A DNA stretch of 45,127 nt from Paenirhodobacter populi (GCF_004022215.1 NZ_SAUZ01000029.1:1-45127); one strand, 5' to 3'. Counted from the first letter of the stretch, positions 9,601 to 16,897 are shown. Notes: generated from the sequence alone by a model not told the origin. Numbers and translations are program-made.

Positions 9601-11019
9601 GACATCATCATGATAGAACCACTCGCCTCTGAAGCGAAGTTCGTCGTAGAGGCGCGCTTGATGGCGCAACGCGATCACCTTATCGCCTACAGATAGTGAT
9701 TTTGGGTCTCCAGTCTCGATTAGCAGCGCCGGCCTCACATTCGCCACAGCCGCCTTGGCGGAACTGTTCAAGGCCGCCAACCAGCCCATCACGTGCTCTG
9801 TTGACTGTGGAATCGACCGACGCCCTAGACCCTCGGCAAAAAGTGGCGCGATTGTTTCTTCGGAATGTGCTCTTGCTCGCAAGCTTGCGTCGAAATGTTC
9901 AGCTGCAAGGAAGTCCCGTATCTCCCGATGGGCGAACCGGATGCGCCCCCCAAAAGATGGCTGAAACAGCCCGCAGGCGAGCAGCTGGCGAACCTCTGTA
10001 GGTGTCCAAGCTTCCACATCTGTAGACAGAATATTTGCTGCATTCATGGCATCGCCTGCTGCCAACGGCAGGACAGAAAAATCCTGTTTACCTGACAAAA
10101 CCACGAAGGCTGCAAGTTTTGCTGCGGCCTTGCTTGCCCGGTGAATGTCAATGTTCAAGCGATCTTTGTTTTCAGAGCGCCCGAACAGCCGCCATGCCAC
10201 CAAATCGCGCATGACTTGAAGTCTTGATTTGAATACTTCATCGGGGGAGCGGCCTTCATCAATGGCCTTTTCCCAAACATCTAGGAATAGATTCGCATCC
10301 AATGGTTGTTGGATTAGGGCCGTGGAAAGATGGGCGTTTACGGCGTGTATGAAATCCGTGGGCTCTACGTCGCGAGAAACAGCAAATTTCTCAATGTCCC
10401 CACTCGCCAGCGGTGCTAGGCGATAAATCTTGTGTCTCGGGCCGTCTCTTCCCAAGTCCTGTTTGGCATCGCGTGTCTGCTTTATGAAACGAGTTAGAAG
10501 TCTTACATCGCCCTCCCCAAGCCACTCGCTTGGGCGACTGGTGACTAGAACGTGAAGGGGCCCCCGTCGTCGTCCAACTTCACGTGAGACAATGTCTAGG
10601 GCTTTTTCTAGCGCACTCTCATTGCGTGAAGACGGCAGGCGCGCCTCGTCGAGCGCGTCAAAAAATAGATACCCACCTTTTCTTGATCGCTTCCATTTTT
10701 CAAATCGGTCGCGTTGGTCATCCAATTCGAAATCAAATGAATCCGCCAAAGTTCCATCTTGTAGCGCTTCCAAGCGCATCAGGAATGCGTCTTGCCCATC
10801 CTTAACGAGGCGCTTTACATGCTGACGAATTTCAGTTGTTTTGCCTGATCCGGCGGTACCAAGGAGAACAGAAATATCATTTGTAAGAATTTCTTCCCAC
10901 GTTTTACCCGTTTCGCGGGTCGCGAGAGAAGCCCAAATGCTATCCGGTTCATTGTCAAAGTCTGCCGATTGGATTTCGACAAAGCGTCGTGACAAAGAAA
11001 TGTACTGGCTGTTGTTCAC
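6646..11019 (-). CDS. NACHT-type STAND NTPase with C-terminal PD-(D/E)XK nuclease-like domain
   Basis: A 1,457-residue protein, candidate anti-phage or anti-plasmid effector. The NTPase is at the very N-terminus: Walker A GTAGSGKTT (54-62), Walker B GGYLFFDALDEA (115-126, with the NACHT-style second acidic residues) and sensor VLVTSRPSEW (157-166). A long helical, repeat-like middle (about 300-1270) would be the sensor. Near the C-terminus, KALEADLRNWL, RPDLRL (Asp about 1329) and VSVEIKL (Glu about 1345, Lys about 1347) fit a PD-(D/E)XK nuclease core. Start is GTG 11019 with an upstream AGGGGA; an ATG two bases earlier is followed at once by TGA. Base composition is clearly more AT-rich than its neighbours, suggesting foreign origin. 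Avs-type STAND proteins usually carry the effector at the N-terminus, so the order here is reversed. Function is inferred. Confidence 0.8.
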   Translation of the reverse strand: MNNSQYISLSRRFVEIQSADFDNEPDSIWASLATRETGKTWEEILTNDISVLLGTAGSGKTTEIRQHVKRLVKDGQDAFLMRLEALQDGTLADSFDFELDDQRDRFEKWKRSRKGGYLFFDALDEARLPSSRNESALEKALDIVSREVGRRRGPLHVLVTSRPSEWLGEGDVRLLTRFIKQTRDAKQDLGRDGPRHKIYRLAPLASGDIEKFAVSRDVEPTDFIHAVNAHLSTALIQQPLDANLFLDVWEKAIDEGRSPDEVFKSRLQVMRDLVAWRLFGRSENKDRLNIDIHRASKAAAKLAAFVVLSGKQDFSVLPLAAGDAMNAANILSTDVEAWTPTEVRQLLACGLFQPSFGGRIRFAHREIRDFLAAEHFDASLRARAHSEETIAPLFAEGLGRRSIPQSTEHVMGWLAALNSSAKAAVANVRPALLIETGDPKSLSVGDKVIALRHQARLYDELRFRGEWFYHDDVKRFTHPDLWPVVDELLDKSSSPELTDFLIEVARFGRMKPLASKLAGYVKNSGIGYRSKAEACAALDEIGDDSFRADVMFEALTTTPPDVEDTDSAPNWNMFLLKALKYGFCEAALLDGIAILSRIHRERSNYSSATSQYLIEILDGLPRPQKQLWLSILLRFAFAGCSESRYRMPDASDRYRRFVPAIIYLASELLGDEGLHPDDEDLLDAIEMAMGKDHRIDVFGRKAPTKQLASGLRARPDVKHALVQRRIALFSDRVQRNRVPFGVIHPLEFDDKDENGDVFDQSDVSHFCELASKISDQNDRAFLLDLSGTILEKLRGKEHRNALGEFRKYLRIYGDDDQRRQFGVRGWYLRTKSCVQHQYRYDALRWFQGRKEAVHLWRTARRNRKFISRNSKSIVAGEFDKRNAVWLFEKAPNDLGTGTIRAVQEEYGSSIAQLFSDGMRQYWKAHDTSYAERRTYLGHIGLAGINLDYSLGEMPRDADLARKAFRYAFHELNGFPEWVDELAQDFPSQFVSEIKGALLSDFNTKQGDDDHHVSDCVRKIAYSGVRTRSLVAPMLLRMMMRDLPKNRRDRMLCLDVVARAPAVERNRLSRFLVSGYRAALTRFDFREAWVWLDGLMDANSNAARSVLVSTFGDLHSAGQRALFFEYLGHEKNNPALGEGSDPVRGEYKHDPILLEWLVQASYLAWPPENDVKHETVYSPGKADHAESNRRNYTSMLAAFQTASVVSAFERLAKSKMLVGYRDTFLYQIELMKRGAGRRTEFSPDEAIQFLNDQSKAPATVEEFRKLCQSHLATLLERLHTSDDDESAFFRRGKALEADLRNWLAARLREVGERYYTVIREQEVAGEKRPDLRLHSRVDALGKVSVEIKLADMEHWKGDQLVATPDEQLSKQYLFEASSHTGIYVLVNASLPREDVMDKKTKGVKRSAFRKTVAGEEVNFARLAALVGDKCAEVNDGLSDGKMVVAVTRDISEKPSDTM

Positions 11020-11189
11020 ATGAGTCCCCTATACACCTTAAACGATAGTATCAGCGGTGTGAGCGGTAATCCATCCGAGTTAGTGGCTCAAAGGGACCTA
11101 CCAAGCAGACTGGTGTGTGGTGCCACAGTTGATCGTCCGGATTGGCGGACTCAGGAGACGCATCGCAGGTGAACTGAACGTCCGCAAAG

Positions 11190-11357
11190 GGCCGAGGCTG
11201 TGTCAAAACTCACCTTTATGACAGTGGCTTAGAATGAAATTCCCTCACGAAGCCACCCTTAGGCCATCTGCGCGCGCCGATGTGAACATAGGTGCCACTG
11301 TGGAGAACCGCATTCTCCGGTGCGGCGCCTGAACCGAGTTTTGACACAGCCTCGGCC
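11190..11357. mobile_element. 168-bp MITE-like element with perfect 22-bp terminal inverted repeats
   Basis: Left arm 11190-11211 (GGCCGAGGCTGTGTCAAAAC then TC) is the exact reverse complement of right arm 11336-11357. The 124-bp centre has no open frame of note. Size and perfect ends fit a non-autonomous insertion element moved in trans by an unidentified transposase. No clear target duplication was seen. It lies in the 457-bp gap between the NACHT start and the DUF2268 gene. Confidence 0.7.
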
Positions 11358-11476
11358 GGCCTTCTCTGTCCGGGGACTAGGTCGCCCATTTCGGCCAAAG
11401 ATGCCACTTGCTGTCCCGCGGCATGTTGTTCGGAGCCCATTGCGGTCATTGGCATTCAGATGCGATGCTTCCAACC

Positions 11477-12121
11477 ATGCCCAAGATGACCTTGCATATC
11501 ATCAACGCCCGCCATCAGCTTACCGGCATAGCTAAATGGCTTTCAGAGCGGCTGGACGATGCTTTTGTGGTGTCTGCTAAGCATTTGCCGCTGCTTGATA
11601 CGGATGTGATCATGAGGGCCGGCAAAGCCGTCATTCCTGAGAAGGGGCATCTGGGATATGCTCCCGAAAGAGGGCTGATCTACGTTACCGTAGACCCAGA
11701 AAACCCTATCTTGCGAACAAACCCATCACAGTCTTTGGAACGGATGCTGGCGCATGAACTGCACCACTCCTCGCGGTGGGACGGTCCAGGGTATGGCAAA
11801 ACACTCGGTGAGGCGCTTGTTTCAGAGGGGTTGGCTGGGCATTTCGCACAGGAAGTCTATGGCGGCGCGTGCGACCCTTGGGAGCAACTACCGGCCAGCA
11901 CCTTGCGCCCCTACTTTTTCAAAGCTCAAGCTGATTGGCAAAGCGCCGACTACAACCATGCGGAATGGTTCTTCGGATCACAGGAGTTCCCGGCATGGGT
12001 GGGCTACTCCCTCGGGTATGAGATGGTCGGGCGTTATCTGGCCGCGCATGGCGATGCGCGTGCCTCCAATCTGGTCCACGCGGACGCTGCCGATTTTCGC
12101 GCATTTCTCGACGCTGTTTGA
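11477..12121 (+). CDS. DUF2268-type putative zinc protease
   Basis: About 214 residues. LAHELHHSSRWDG contains the HExxH zinc-protease motif, followed by EALVSEGLAGHFAQEVYG supplying a further Glu and His, as in DUF2268 (predicted Zn-dependent proteases). A downstream AWVGYSLGYEMVGRYL stretch is also typical. Start is uncertain: ATG 11477 or 11486 fits the family better than the upstream TTG at 11408, which would add 23 unlike residues; no strong ribosome binding site is visible. It is convergent with the small-gene array on its right. Substrate unknown; in this cargo context a defence role is possible but unproven. Confidence 0.72.
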   Translation: MPKMTLHIINARHQLTGIAKWLSERLDDAFVVSAKHLPLLDTDVIMRAGKAVIPEKGHLGYAPERGLIYVTVDPENPILRTNPSQSLERMLAHELHHSSRWDGPGYGKTLGEALVSEGLAGHFAQEVYGGACDPWEQLPASTLRPYFFKAQADWQSADYNHAEWFFGSQEFPAWVGYSLGYEMVGRYLAAHGDARASNLVHADAADFRAFLDAV

Positions 12122-12134
12122 GCGGCAGCTTCGT

Positions 12135-12200
12135 CCGCAGAGTGACCGCCGCTGGCCCGCTCCAGCGCGAGGGTGCGGTCAGGTCAGCGGGGGATCGACA
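12135..12200 (-). repeat. cassette repeat, copy 1
   Basis: First of four near-identical GC-rich copies (shared core CCGCAGAGTGACCGCCGCTG to GGCGGGATCGACA). This copy has one base less at its left edge and AGCGGGGG where the others have GGCGGG. It lies directly 3' of the gene at 12222-12581. The core can fold: GACCGC pairs with GCGGTC, enclosing CGCTGG/CCAGCG. Confidence 0.85.
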
Positions 12201-12221
12201 TGAAGAGCCCATAGCGGACTT

Positions 12222-12581
12222 TCAGCTGAAACGCTGGACGTCCGCGACAAGCTGCACCGCCTTTGTGAGGCTGTCCCTGATCGTGGCCGACAGCGCGAAA
12301 AGCGCGGGCCCGTTGAAAACCTGGTTCATCACCTCAATGCTGGTAGTGCCGCCGTCTCTCGTCAGGCGCTCGGCCTCCACATCAAGATTTCGCAGTTGCG
12401 ACAGAACCTTATCTACCTCTTCGCTTTCAATCTTCCCGGTGTATCGGATGAGGGATGACGCAATATGGATAGGAGAAAAGTCGAACGCATCTACGCCGCA
12501 GCAAGCCGCTTCACAAAGCGTCTCGCAGTGCTTGATCAGCCCAAGCAAAGGGTAGTCCAAGGCAATTTGATGATCTTCCAT
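12222..12581 (-). CDS. small hypothetical protein, array gene 1
   Basis: A 119-residue acidic, helical protein starting MEDHQIALDYPLLGLIKHCE, with VDKVLSQLRNLDVEAERLTRD suggesting helices. I do not recognise the family. The frame is open further upstream, but that part is the neighbouring repeat, so ATG 12581 is preferred. It is the most distal of four tandem small genes, each ended by the same repeat. Such arrays are seen for orphan immunity genes against secreted toxins; that role is only a hypothesis here. Confidence 0.6.
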   Translation of the reverse strand: MEDHQIALDYPLLGLIKHCETLCEAACCGVDAFDFSPIHIASSLIRYTGKIESEEVDKVLSQLRNLDVEAERLTRDGGTTSIEVMNQVFNGPALFALSATIRDSLTKAVQLVADVQRFS

Positions 12582-12617
12582 AGCGCCTATATTACGCGCG
12601 GGGTGACCGGCAAGAAA

Positions 12618-12684
12618 GTCCCGCAGAGTGACCGCCGCTGGCCCGCTCCAGCGCGAGGGTGCGGTCAGGTCGGCGGGATCGACA
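12618..12684 (-). repeat. cassette repeat, copy 2
   Basis: Starts GTCCCGCAGAGTGACCGCC and ends GGGATCGACA, matching copies 3 and 4 over 67 bp, then diverges (GGCAAGCCC instead of GTCAGAGCCC). Located between the start of array gene 1 and the stop of array gene 2, ten bases 3' of that stop. Confidence 0.88.
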
Positions 12685-12693
12685 GGCAAGCCC

Positions 12694-13152
12694 TTAGCGG
12701 ACGGTCGGTACCCACCATGTGCCGGTTGTGTTGTCCTCAAAAATCCCATCGACCATTCGCGTGAGCGCTTCTAGAAGTTCCCTCGCTTGCGGCTCTTCAG
12801 GGTCAAAAGACGTCCATCCAGCCATGACGAAAATGCCTCTATCCGTTGTGGTGACACTCTCGTCGGAGGCGTCTCCAAAGCTCAGTCGCGCTTCGCAGTT
12901 AGACAATCTGCCCCTCAATGCCTCTGGCGCAGATCGTGAAATTTCTTCTGCTTCTTCTACGACCCAACTGTCATCTTCCAACTGCATGAGGAAGTTAGAG
13001 GGGTTTGTCACATGCAATTGCGGGACCACATAGCCATCTAAGCGCCATTCTGCGTCTATCACCTCAACACCCATACCCTGAAGGTATTCCTTGCACTGCG
13101 TAAGCGTTATCGCTGTGGCGGGCTTCTGGAACCAAATTCGAGCAGATTGCAT
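12694..13152 (-). CDS. small hypothetical protein, array gene 2
   Basis: A 152-residue acidic protein starting MQSARIWFQKPATAITLTQ and ending TGTWWVPTVR. It reads as a compact alpha/beta domain, with GIFVMAGWTSFDPEEPQARE near the C-terminus. No family recognised with confidence. ATG at 13152 follows AAGGTAG at a suitable distance. Its stop codon TAA lies at the margin of repeat copy 2. Size, acidity and setting resemble immunity proteins, which is inference. Confidence 0.65.
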   Translation of the reverse strand: MQSARIWFQKPATAITLTQCKEYLQGMGVEVIDAEWRLDGYVVPQLHVTNPSNFLMQLEDDSWVVEEAEEISRSAPEALRGRLSNCEARLSFGDASDESVTTTDRGIFVMAGWTSFDPEEPQARELLEALTRMVDGIFEDNTTGTWWVPTVR

Positions 13153-13205
13153 TTGTTCTACCTTGCAGATTCTGTGCGCGAGATTTTCATAGCTACGACC
13201 GCTTC

Positions 13206-13282
13206 GTCCCGCAGAGTGACCGCCGCTGGCCCGCTCCAGCGCGAGGGTGCGGTCAGGTCGGCGGGATCGACAGTCAGAGCCC
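13206..13282 (-). repeat. cassette repeat, copy 3
   Basis: A 77-bp copy from GTCCCGCAGAG to CAGTCAGAGCCC. It is identical to copy 4 across all 77 bases as read. It abuts the TAA stop of array gene 3 (13285-13283), so the repeat begins right at the end of the coding sequence. Confidence 0.9.
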
Positions 13283-13759
13283 TTAGCCGCCAGTCGCTTC
13301 CCACTTCTTTTGCCAGAATGTGATCTGGTAGTTGTCGAGTTCCTCGGGGTCGTCAGGCGTTGTGCTGATCACCCGACATGGTCGGTCGGGAAACTGCCAC
13401 ATCAGCTTTGCCTCATGTATTTCACACAACTGCCGTGTCAGGAACGCGACCACCTCACGTGACAGCCCATCGTCGTGGTGCAGGAAATAGTCCGTCAGGT
13501 GGATGTGATTCATAACGGCCTCTAAACCACGTGAATCACCAGAAAGACTGTCCTCCCATTCCGCTATCCCCTCTGCGCTCGCACCCTCCCTGAGGATGTA
13601 TGGGCCGACCAATTTAAACTTCGGCCACAGAAGCGCTGAATAGGACACTGACAAGCGATAGCTGCCTTCGTATTGCGAAAGAACTTCCAACTCCGCGCCG
13701 TTTCCGTTGTTCCAGGCGCTCAGCTCAGACGCGACTGGTTCAGGTGCTGAATAAGGCAT
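13283..13759 (-). CDS. small hypothetical protein, array gene 3
   Basis: A 158-residue protein starting MPYSAPEPVASELSAWNNGN; it contains aromatic-rich QYEGSYRLSVSYSALLWPKF and ends WQKKWEATGG. Family not recognised. ATG 13759 is preceded by AAGGAAG, a good ribosome binding site. The stop directly abuts repeat copy 3. It shows no visible similarity to its array neighbours despite the shared repeat, which points to a mix-and-match array and not a gene-duplication array. Confidence 0.68.
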   Translation of the reverse strand: MPYSAPEPVASELSAWNNGNGAELEVLSQYEGSYRLSVSYSALLWPKFKLVGPYILREGASAEGIAEWEDSLSGDSRGLEAVMNHIHLTDYFLHHDDGLSREVVAFLTRQLCEIHEAKLMWQFPDRPCRVISTTPDDPEELDNYQITFWQKKWEATGG

Positions 13760-13793
13760 GCCGCTTCCTTAAATTTTGACGACCGTCCGCTCC

Positions 13794-13870
13794 GTCCCGC
13801 AGAGTGACCGCCGCTGGCCCGCTCCAGCGCGAGGGTGCGGTCAGGTCGGCGGGATCGACAGTCAGAGCCC
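13794..13870 (-). repeat. cassette repeat, copy 4
   Basis: A 77-bp copy identical to copy 3 as read, placed 11 bases 3' of the stop of array gene 4 and 34 bases 5' of the start of array gene 3. Confidence 0.9.
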
Positions 13871-13881
13871 AAAGCTGCCGG

Positions 13882-14304
13882 TTATGTTCTCGCGGTGCAC
13901 CTCCTTAATTCGCGGCGCGGATCGTGCCGTTGCACCGACAAAATGCGGTTGGCCTCGAAAGAGCGCCCAAGGTCAGAAATCACACGAAACGAGCAGCTAA
14001 GACAGTCAGGAGCGGTCAACTCAATAGTGAAGCGAGCGTCCTGAATCCACTCGGAGGGCATATTTTTGCTTTCCATCAAAAATTGAAGCGTTTTTGCGAA
14101 GCGTTGAGATAGCGGAGAAATTTGAGCTTTCTGGTCGCTGAATCGGTCATCCACCAGCGGTATGACAAGCAGGGCCGCACCCTCATCCTCTATCCAGTTT
14201 CTTAACTGACCGAGGGCCCAGTATCCGTTCAAATCGTTATTGCGGCTGATAAAAGCAGCGAGTCCATCATGAACGATACTCTGAAACTCGATGCGTCTTG
14301 CCAT
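13882..14304 (-). CDS. small hypothetical protein, array gene 4
   Basis: A 140-residue protein starting MARRIEFQSIVHDGLAAFIS and ending RRELRRCTART. ATG 14304 is chosen because AAGGCGG lies at the right distance; an in-frame ATG at 14325 would add seven residues. It is the promoter-proximal gene of the four-gene array. Not recognised. GNN-type or catalytic motifs are absent. Confidence 0.62.
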   Translation of the reverse strand: MARRIEFQSIVHDGLAAFISRNNDLNGYWALGQLRNWIEDEGAALLVIPLVDDRFSDQKAQISPLSQRFAKTLQFLMESKNMPSEWIQDARFTIELTAPDCLSCSFRVISDLGRSFEANRILSVQRHDPRRELRRCTART

Positions 14305-14356
14305 TCCGTTCCGCCTTCTAATCATTACCTAAGTTCGGCCGACGGTGGTATCCGTC

Positions 14357-14431
14357 GACGGCAGCTTTGTCCGCATAGCTACCATCCTAGCCGGTCGCTT
14401 GCTGCGGAGCAATCCGAACGGCAGCTCTGGG
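14357..14431. repeat. degenerate dispersed repeat left of soxR-MFS
   Basis: GACGGCAGCTTTGTCCGCAT, then later TTGCTGCGG and CCGAACGGCAGCTCTGGG. The same ordered motifs recur at 16778-16897. The 14305-14812 gap otherwise holds no gene that I can support. Confidence 0.5.
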
Positions 14432-14812
14432 GGGCGCGGCGAAGCAGCATCCTGTCCGGGTGACTGGCCGCTTTGGGCCGGACTGGCGACCGACGACCAC
14501 CAAGACGGGGACACGGCACCGCCGCAAGGTGGCTTTGCGTCCCCTTGCCGCCATTTGGTTTGGGTCAGTTGGGGCGGATGGAACGTGGGCGTCACGATGA
14601 TGCATGAGGATAGCGCGGCGCGGTCGAGGTTTCACAAGATTCCGCGCAATGATGCCGAAGCCCTCCATGCGACCGACCGGGATCGGCGTTGCGCGATCAC
14701 TGTGGAAGCGTCGGCATGATAGGGCAGAGTTGTTGCAGGTTCTGGGAATTTCGCGACAGCAGATTTCTTCGCAGTATCGCGAACGACAGATTCAGAGGCG
14801 TTCCCGGTAACC

Positions 14813-15244
14813 TCAAAGCAGCCGGGCCCCGGGGCCGTCGTTCGCCAGATGATCGTCCGCGTTGACCAAAGGGCAACGTTTCACGCTAAGACATCCGCAG
14901 CCGATGCACATTGCCATCTTGTCGCGAAGCGCCGTGAGAATCTCGATCCGCCGCGTCAGATCGTCATGCCAGCTTGCGGCGATGCGCTCCCAATCGTGTG
15001 TGTCGGGCGGTGCGTCGCGTGGCAGTTGCGAGAGCGCTTGGGATATCTCGGCAAGCGGGATGCCCGCGCTCTGCGCGACTTTGATGACCGTCACGCGCCT
15101 CAGGATTTCACGCCGATAGACCCGATGATTGGCCGAGGTCCTCTCGGATGCAATCAGCCCCCTGCGTTCATAGAAATGGAGCGTGGAGATGGGCAACCCG
15201 CTGCGGCGCGAGAGTTCGCCGACGGACAATTCCTTCTTCGCCAT
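14813..15244 (-). CDS. soxR: SoxR, redox-sensing MerR-family activator
   Basis: A 143-residue protein with a MerR helix-turn-helix (SVGELSRRSGLPISTLHFYE), a dimerisation helix, and the C-terminal [2Fe-2S] cysteine set CIGCGCLSVKRCPL (CX2CXCX5C), diagnostic of SoxR. It senses redox-cycling compounds through cluster oxidation and remodels promoters with long spacers. ATG 15244 has AAGGAG upstream. It is divergent from an MFS exporter with a SoxR-like box between them. Outside enteric bacteria SoxR usually controls efflux and modification genes directly, which fits. Confidence 0.95.
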   Translation of the reverse strand: MAKKELSVGELSRRSGLPISTLHFYERRGLIASERTSANHRVYRREILRRVTVIKVAQSAGIPLAEISQALSQLPRDAPPDTHDWERIAASWHDDLTRRIEILTALRDKMAMCIGCGCLSVKRCPLVNADDHLANDGPGARLL

Positions 15245-15255
15245 TCGGAATCTCC

Positions 15256-15286
15256 TTGACCTGAACCAATGTTGAGGCCGTAGCAG
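15256..15286 (+). promoter_or_regulatory. SoxR box within a long-spacer promoter
   Basis: The dyad CCTGAACCAATGTTGAGG (15260-15277) matches the SoxR consensus CCTCAAGTTAACTTGAGG at the conserved arms. It overlaps TTGACC (-35, 15256-15261) and lies ahead of TAGCAG (weak -10, 15281-15286), a 19-bp spacer as expected for MerR-type activation. The promoter points to the MFS gene and sits 12 bp from the soxR start codon, so it may also serve autoregulation. Confidence 0.75.
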
Positions 15287-15310
15287 CCTATCCGTCAAGA
15301 GGAGACGGGC

Positions 15311-16753
15311 ATGGCGGACGCGGACACAGAGGCAGGGAAGGACACGGAGACGTTCGTGTCATGGAGGGAGTTTCTTGGAAGCCCTTACGCGGCATCGCTG
15401 GCCCTGGTTTGCCTGGCCGTCTGGCTGCACGCGGCCGACAGCCTGATCGTCGCCACCATGCTCCCCTCCATCGTGGCCGAGATCGGTGGAGCCGCTTTGG
15501 TGGGCTGGTCTGTCTCGCTCTACGAGATCGGGTCAATCGTCGCGGGAGCGGCCAGCGCATTGCTGATCATACGCTTCGGCCTGCGCGCGCCGATGGGCAT
15601 GGCCGCCGCCCTGTTCGGGTTCGGCTGCATTCTCAGCGCCGTCAGCCCGGCCATGCCGTTGCTTCTGACGGGACGCGCGTTGCAGGGGCTCGGCGGCGGC
15701 GGTCTGGTGGCGATGGGCTTCGTCGCGGTCGGCCTGATCTTCCCGCGCCGCTACATCGCGCGCGCGATGGCGGCCGTTTCGACCCTTTGGGGCGTCTCGG
15801 CCTTCGCTGGCCCGCTTGTCGGCGGCTTCTTCGTCGAATATGCGACATGGCGTTGGGGCTTTGTCTTCTTTGCCTGCCAGGCATTCGCACTCGCCCTCTG
15901 GATCGTCCTGCGAAGCGATGCGGGCGCGACACGACCCACGGCCGACGCCGCTGCATTCCCTGTCGGGCGTCTGTCCCTGTTGTGTCTCGCTGTCGTTTTG
16001 GTCGCCTTTGGCGGCGTCGAGGTCTCGATCCCGCGAACGGTCCCTTCCGTCGCCGCCGGTCTGGTCTGCCTAATCGGCTTTCTGTGGCTGGACGAGCGCG
16101 CAGGCGATACCCGGCTTCTTCCGCGTCGTCCGTTCGATCCGCAGCGGACGGCCGGTGCCGCGCTGCTCATGATCCTGTCCATGTCCATGGCGACTATTGC
16201 CGTCACGGCGTTCGGGCCGCTCCTGGTCACGGCCATCCACGGCGTATCCGCGCTGACTGCCGGTTACATCGTTGCCTGTTCGTCCATCGGCTGGACGGTC
16301 ATGGCCGTTCTGGTCAGCGGATTGCCCGAGCGGTTCGATCGGCTGATGATCGCGCTCGGCATGACGGCCGTGGCCCTCAGCATCCTCGGCTTTCTCCAGG
16401 CGGTTCCGGAAGGCCCGGTCTGGCTGATCGCCGTCTTCGCAGCCTTGGAGGGCGGCGGCTTCGGGATGGCGTGGACATTCGTTCTCAGGCGAACGGTGGC
16501 GCTCGCCGATGCAGGCGAGGTCCAGCGCGTTTCCGGGGCGATCCCCACGATTCAGAGGCTCGGCTACGCTCTCGGCGCGGCCTATGTCGGGATCGTAGCG
16601 AATGCCTCGGGCCTGCTGTCCATGGAGACGGCCGCAGACGCCGCGAAGGTTGCCCGATGGGTCTTCCTGTCATGCGTGCCGTTCGCGGCAATCGGGCTGA
16701 TCGCCATGAGCGCACTGGTGCGGAAGGGGAAATCACGACCGCGATCGAAATAG
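15311..16753 (+). CDS. MFS multidrug efflux transporter
   Basis: A 480-residue inner-membrane protein with about 12-14 hydrophobic segments beginning at residue 28. RALQGLGGGGLVAMGF and a GPLVGG stretch are typical of drug:H+ antiporters. The ATG has a GAGGAGA ribosome binding site. Directly downstream of a SoxR box and divergent from soxR, it probably exports redox-active compounds such as phenazine- or quinone-like molecules; the substrate is inferred from regulation only. Confidence 0.9.
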   Translation: MADADTEAGKDTETFVSWREFLGSPYAASLALVCLAVWLHAADSLIVATMLPSIVAEIGGAALVGWSVSLYEIGSIVAGAASALLIIRFGLRAPMGMAAALFGFGCILSAVSPAMPLLLTGRALQGLGGGGLVAMGFVAVGLIFPRRYIARAMAAVSTLWGVSAFAGPLVGGFFVEYATWRWGFVFFACQAFALALWIVLRSDAGATRPTADAAAFPVGRLSLLCLAVVLVAFGGVEVSIPRTVPSVAAGLVCLIGFLWLDERAGDTRLLPRRPFDPQRTAGAALLMILSMSMATIAVTAFGPLLVTAIHGVSALTAGYIVACSSIGWTVMAVLVSGLPERFDRLMIALGMTAVALSILGFLQAVPEGPVWLIAVFAALEGGGFGMAWTFVLRRTVALADAGEVQRVSGAIPTIQRLGYALGAAYVGIVANASGLLSMETAADAAKVARWVFLSCVPFAAIGLIAMSALVRKGKSRPRSK

Positions 16754-16777
16754 CCTGAGCGGGAGAAATGCTGATCG

Positions 16778-16897
16778 GACGACAGCTTCGCCCGCATCGC
16801 CGACATCGGCCGACTGATTTTGCTGCGGCACGCACGAATGTCCTGTTTGGGGAACACCGCCTAAAGGTACACGACGAAGCCGAACGGCAACTCTGGG
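16778..16897. repeat. degenerate dispersed repeat right of soxR-MFS
   Basis: GACGACAGCTTCGCCCGCAT, TTGCTGCGG and CCGAACGGCAACTCTGGG appear in the same order as at 14357-14431, with about 45 extra bases in the middle. The two copies bracket the soxR-MFS pair. Confidence 0.5.

Noticed and set aside
12135-13870. The four array repeats as a CRISPR array
   Set aside because: Units are 66-77 bp, spaced 480-590 bp apart, and the intervals are coding genes, not spacers.
12135-13870. The four array repeats as classical integron attC sites
   Set aside because: Layout fits, but I could not find the RYYYAAC and GTTRRRY core sites, and no intI-type integrase is in the element.
15361-16758. A 465-codon open frame overlapping the MFS gene
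   Set aside because: Highly Arg/Pro-rich translation with no domain; a shadow frame of the GC-rich MFS gene.
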